From contig NZ_NGJN01000010.1 in assembly GCF_002266855.1 (NCBI RefSeq), positions 1 through 35,508 on the forward strand: a stretch of 35,508 nucleotides of DNA, in the 5' to 3' direction. How positions within the stretch are numbered: the stretch's first letter is position 1; the number at the start of each line of letters is the position of its first letter. The position numbers and the translations under genes are program-made. Shown here one piece after another: positions 32,618-35,508 of this stretch. The stretch is from Winogradskyella aurantia (lineage in GTDB: Bacteria; Bacteroidota; Bacteroidia; Flavobacteriales; Flavobacteriaceae). The notes beneath the pieces were generated by a model. The model saw nothing but the letters and a program-made list of their open reading frames with translations. It made no database searches and was not told where the DNA came from.

Positions 32618-34270
32618 TTGTTATCATCATTATACATTAAGAATTATGCCCTAATTGATGAATTGAACGTTCAATTTAATAACGGGTTAACTATAATAAC
32701 AGGCGAAACAGGGGCAGGTAAGTCTATTCTTCTTGGAGGCCTGGCTCTTGTACTAGGTAAACGCGCCGATCTTTCCCAAGTTAAAAATAAAGATAAGAAG
32801 TGTGTAATTGAGGCTACTTTTGATTTAGCCAATTACGACTTAAAAAACGTGTTTGGTGAATTAGATTTGGATTATGATGTACAAACTATAGTCCGAAGGG
32901 AAATTTTACCGTCCGGAAAATCCAGGGCGTTTATAAATGATACGCCGACTATCTTAGATAATTTAGTACAGTTAAGTGAAAATCTTATCGATGTCCATGC
33001 ACAACATCAAACGCAACAATTAACGCAAGACCATTTTCAATTTCAAGTTATTGATGCTCTGGCCAATAATAAAGCCTTGTTAACCGAATATATCACAGGG
33101 CTGGGAGATTTCAAAACTCTTGAAAAAGCATTAGACGAGTTGAAAGCGTCCAAATCTGAGATGCTTAAGGAGTATGATTATAATCTTTTTCTGCTCAATG
33201 AGCTTAATGAAATCAACTTAGAAACTCTTGACCTCGATGAGCTCGAAGCTCGGTTTGAGGCGCTTAACAATGTAGAGGAAATAGGAGAGAAGCTCCAAAC
33301 GATCAAAGAAATACTCAATGTAGATGATTTAGGTGTAATAGCACAACTTCAAACTGTAAAGCGGGAATTGTCTAAAATAGGAGGTTACGGTAAACCCTAT
33401 GAAAAGCTAAAGGAGCGTATTGAAAGTGTTAATATAGAACTAGATGATCTCAATTTAGAATTGGATTCTTTAGAAGACAACCTCATGACAGAGCCAGAGG
33501 AACTAGATCGCATTAATAGCCAACTACAAATTATAAATAATTTAATGCAAAAACATGCGGTTCTAGATATAAAGTCCTTGATAGAACTTAAAGCTGAATT
33601 AAATACTAAAATCAACACTACGGAAAACCTAGATGATGAGATAGCGCAAAAAGAAAAGGACCTGGCAATCAAACAATCATACTTGGAGGAGTTGTGTGAC
33701 GGGATATCAAATAACCGCAAAAAGGTAATCCCGACATTGAGTAATAAATTAGAGTCCATTTTAAAGGATTTAGGTATGCCTAATGCCAAATTTAAGATTG
33801 AACTTACTCAAAAAGAACGTTTTGGACCCAACGGTACTGATAATCTTAATTTTTTGTTCATGGCCAATAAAGGATCACGTTTCAATGAGTTAAAAAAGGC
33901 AGCTTCCGGAGGAGAGCTTTCAAGAATTATGTTGGCCATTAAATCTATTTTAGCTGAATATATACAACTGCCCACTATCGTTTTTGATGAAATTGATACA
34001 GGTGTTTCTGGAGAAATTTCTAATAAAATGGGTTCAATTATGAAACAGATGAGCAAGTACATGCAGGTACTTACCATAACCCATTTGCCACAAATTGCGG
34101 CTAAGGGTGATGCACATTTTAAAGTATTTAAGCAAGATAAAAACAATGCAACCCATACGAAGCTACAGCGTTTAAATGAAGACGAGCGCATCGTTGAAAT
34201 AGCGCAGATGCTGGGTGGACTTGACGTTTCAGAATCTGCCTTGGCACATGCCAGACAATTACTAAATTGA
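32618..34270 (+). CDS. recN: DNA repair protein RecN
   Basis: RecN is an SMC-like ATPase acting early at double-strand breaks. The 550-residue protein has Walker A GETGAGKSILL (29-39), a long coiled-coil middle (about 150-380) with heptad-rich charged segments, the ABC signature ASGGELSR (in the last quarter) and Walker B PTIVFDEIDTGVSGE. The length matches E. coli RecN (553). Translation starts at TTG 32618, giving MLSSLYIKNYALID, the normal RecN start. No SOS-type operator was recognised. A 64-base gap separates it from PorD. Confidence 0.97.
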   Translation: MLSSLYIKNYALIDELNVQFNNGLTIITGETGAGKSILLGGLALVLGKRADLSQVKNKDKKCVIEATFDLANYDLKNVFGELDLDYDVQTIVRREILPSGKSRAFINDTPTILDNLVQLSENLIDVHAQHQTQQLTQDHFQFQVIDALANNKALLTEYITGLGDFKTLEKALDELKASKSEMLKEYDYNLFLLNELNEINLETLDLDELEARFEALNNVEEIGEKLQTIKEILNVDDLGVIAQLQTVKRELSKIGGYGKPYEKLKERIESVNIELDDLNLELDSLEDNLMTEPEELDRINSQLQIINNLMQKHAVLDIKSLIELKAELNTKINTTENLDDEIAQKEKDLAIKQSYLEELCDGISNNRKKVIPTLSNKLESILKDLGMPNAKFKIELTQKERFGPNGTDNLNFLFMANKGSRFNELKKAASGGELSRIMLAIKSILAEYIQLPTIVFDEIDTGVSGEISNKMGSIMKQMSKYMQVLTITHLPQIAAKGDAHFKVFKQDKNNATHTKLQRLNEDERIVEIAQMLGGLDVSESALAHARQLLN

Positions 34271-34323
34271 TAAGACTTAAATCAAACATATAATGATTAA
34301 GACTATTGTTCTTTCAATATCTT

Positions 34324-34331
34324 TATATTTG
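34324..34331 (+). promoter_or_regulatory. -7 element of the fabI promoter
   Basis: TATATTTG is a full TAnnTTTG match, placing the start near 34338 and a leader of about 29 bases before the ATG at 34367. A TTG at 34306-34308 has a spacer of only 15 bases. Confidence 0.55.
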
Positions 34332-34366
34332 AATTTCAAAACTAATTAATACTAACTTATAGCAAC

Positions 34367-35179
34367 ATGTCATATAACTTACTTAAAGGAAAAAAGGGAA
34401 TCATTTTTGGAGCTTTAGATGAAAATTCAATTGCCTGGAAAACAGCAGAACGTGTTCATGAAGAAGGCGGAGAATTTGTACTGACAAATGCACCAGTAGC
34501 AATGCGAATGGGGCAAATTAATGCCTTGGCCGACAAAACTGGTTCGCAAATTATTCCTGCAGACGCAACCTCTGAAGAAGATTTACAGAATCTTGTAGAG
34601 AAATCCATGGAAATTTTGGGCGGGAAAATTGACTTTGTACTCCATTCCATAGGTATGTCCATCAATGTTAGAAAAGGTAGGGCCTATACTGATCAAAAGT
34701 ACGACTGGACTCAAAAAGGGACCGACGTATCAGCCATGTCCTTTCACAAGGTGATGCAGACACTTTATAAGGCAGATGCCATGAATGAGTGGGGTAGTAT
34801 TGTGGCCTTAACCTATATGGCTGCGCAGCGAGTTTTTCCGGATTATAATGACATGGCGGATAATAAAGCATACTTAGAAAGTATTGCACGTAGCTTTGGT
34901 TATTTTTTCGGAAGGGACAAAAACGTAAGGGTTAATACCATTTCCCAATCACCGACACCTACTACAGCGGGTAGTGGTGTAAAGGGGTTTGACGGATTTA
35001 TCGCTTATGCAGAGAAAATGTCACCATTGGGTAATGCCACCGCTTTAGATTGCGCAAACTACACTGTAACGTTGTTTAGTGATTTAACTAAGCGAGTTAC
35101 ATTACAAAACCTTTATAATGATGGCGGTTTTAGTAATATGGGTGTCAGTGATGCTGTAATGGATAAGTTTACATCATAG
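34367..35179 (+). CDS. fabI: Enoyl-[acyl-carrier-protein] reductase (NADH), FabI
   Basis: FabI reduces trans-2-enoyl-ACP, the last step of each fatty-acid elongation cycle. The 270-residue SDR protein has GKKGIIFGALDENSIAWKTA (8-27), the FabI-type cofactor loop, HSIGMS (93-98), and the catalytic pair Tyr160 and Lys167 spaced Y-x6-K (DYNDMADNK), with Tyr150 also conserved. The C-terminal SPLGNATALDCANYTVTLFSDLTKRVTLQ fits. It has its own promoter and terminator and is therefore monocistronic. Confidence 0.97.
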   Translation: MSYNLLKGKKGIIFGALDENSIAWKTAERVHEEGGEFVLTNAPVAMRMGQINALADKTGSQIIPADATSEEDLQNLVEKSMEILGGKIDFVLHSIGMSINVRKGRAYTDQKYDWTQKGTDVSAMSFHKVMQTLYKADAMNEWGSIVALTYMAAQRVFPDYNDMADNKAYLESIARSFGYFFGRDKNVRVNTISQSPTPTTAGSGVKGFDGFIAYAEKMSPLGNATALDCANYTVTLFSDLTKRVTLQNLYNDGGFSNMGVSDAVMDKFTS

Positions 35180-35207
35180 AGGTAAGATAAAAGATAAAAT
35201 ATATACA

Positions 35208-35234
35208 AAACCACTGTTAAGGCAGTGGTTTTTC
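35208..35234 (+). terminator. Intrinsic terminator of fabI
   Basis: A 9-bp stem AAACCACTG/CAGTGGTTT (35208-35216 with 35223-35231) closes a 6-base loop and is followed by a short T-rich run. It lies 28 bases after the fabI stop. Confidence 0.82.
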
Positions 35235-35356
35235 ATTTTTCAGCCTTTTAGTTCATCGTCCATATTTGTATTTAATCGATAACCTGCTCTCTGCTATTGA
35301 TTTTCTAATGAATTAACATATTTTTAAGGAATAACTAACTTAAAATCTTCATTTAT

Positions 35357-35508
35357 ATGAAAAAAATTACTCTTTTTATTTTATTAACATTAGTGGGAAT
35401 GTTTGGGTTTTCCCAAACCTTTCCTGGAACAGGAACTCCTGTGGACACCCAGAACGGCAGTGGAAACACAGATGCTACCTGTGGTACAGCCTTTGAGCTT
35501 GATTTAAC
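35357..35508 (+). CDS. N-terminus of a secreted protein, cut by the window edge
   Basis: An ATG at 35357 opens a frame that stays open to the window end (50 full codons). It begins with a clear signal peptide (MKKITLFILLTLVGMFGFSQ, cleavage near FSQ-T) and continues with a Gly/Thr/Asn-rich segment holding one Cys (residue 42), as in many large secreted or surface proteins of flavobacteria. Being 3' truncated, no domain can be named. A type IX secretion cargo is possible but would need the C-terminal domain. A weak -7 element (CATATTTG, 35261-35268) lies about 90 bases upstream. Confidence 0.78.
   Translation, partial: MKKITLFILLTLVGMFGFSQTFPGTGTPVDTQNGSGNTDATCGTAFELDL

Overview
The window reads as a stretch of chromosome from a low-GC member of the Flavobacteriaceae (Bacteroidota). 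This rests on lineage-typical genes: a TonB receptor/DUF4249 lipoprotein pair, the DUF4835/PorD protein linked to type IX secretion, a Bacteroidota-type RNA polymerase omega subunit, a GAPDH of about 480 residues, and dapA-bamD-rpoZ-coaBC linkage. Several genes are preceded by the Bacteroidota -7 element TAnnTTTG, twice with a TTG/TTTG box 19 bases upstream, and there is little Shine-Dalgarno signal. I see no IS element, phage gene, CRISPR array, integrase or tRNA. This is core chromosome.

Layout. The 3' end of a 5S rRNA and its terminator open the window. A minus-strand block follows (179-10648): small membrane protein, murQ, DUF4249 lipoprotein, TonB receptor, a 765-base gene-free stretch that looks like a structured RNA gene, rplS, trmD, DUF2834 membrane protein, coiled-coil membrane protein, GAPDH and an HtrA protease. 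A plus-strand operon (10796-14046) holds dapF, a GNAT, mltG and a DUF2279 protein, followed by a lysozyme-like exported protein. Then come dnaA with a low-molecular-weight phosphatase and an RsmI-like methylase (minus), a 4HBT thioesterase (plus), the overlapping ribD-HAD-DMT-yigZ operon (minus), and GNAT-prmC-LOG-ligA plus a membrane protein (plus). A split 5'-nucleotidase pair (minus) is next. The plus-strand run DUF6913-dapA-bamD-rpoZ-coaBC-porD-recN and then fabI follows, and the first 50 codons of a secreted protein run off the right edge.

How the genes fit together. Much of the content is envelope biogenesis: dapF and dapA (meso-DAP/lysine), mltG, murQ and the lysozyme-like protein (peptidoglycan), bamD (outer-membrane protein insertion), PorD (type IX secretion), the TonB receptor pair, HtrA (periplasmic quality control) and fabI (fatty acids). 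The rest is information processing (dnaA, ligA, recN, prmC, trmD, rplS, rpoZ) and cofactor synthesis (ribD, coaBC).

The most unusual content is non-coding. The minus strand at 4588-5092 has a consensus Bacteroidota promoter, a predicted 5' three-way junction starting at the expected transcription start, several internal hairpins, a long-range helix and a strong intrinsic terminator. It matches no RNA family that I can recognise by eye. Intrinsic-terminator-like hairpins also sit directly upstream of dnaA and of the DUF2834 gene, and a hairpin forms the predicted 5' end of the lysozyme-like mRNA. All structures here were read by eye and not computed.
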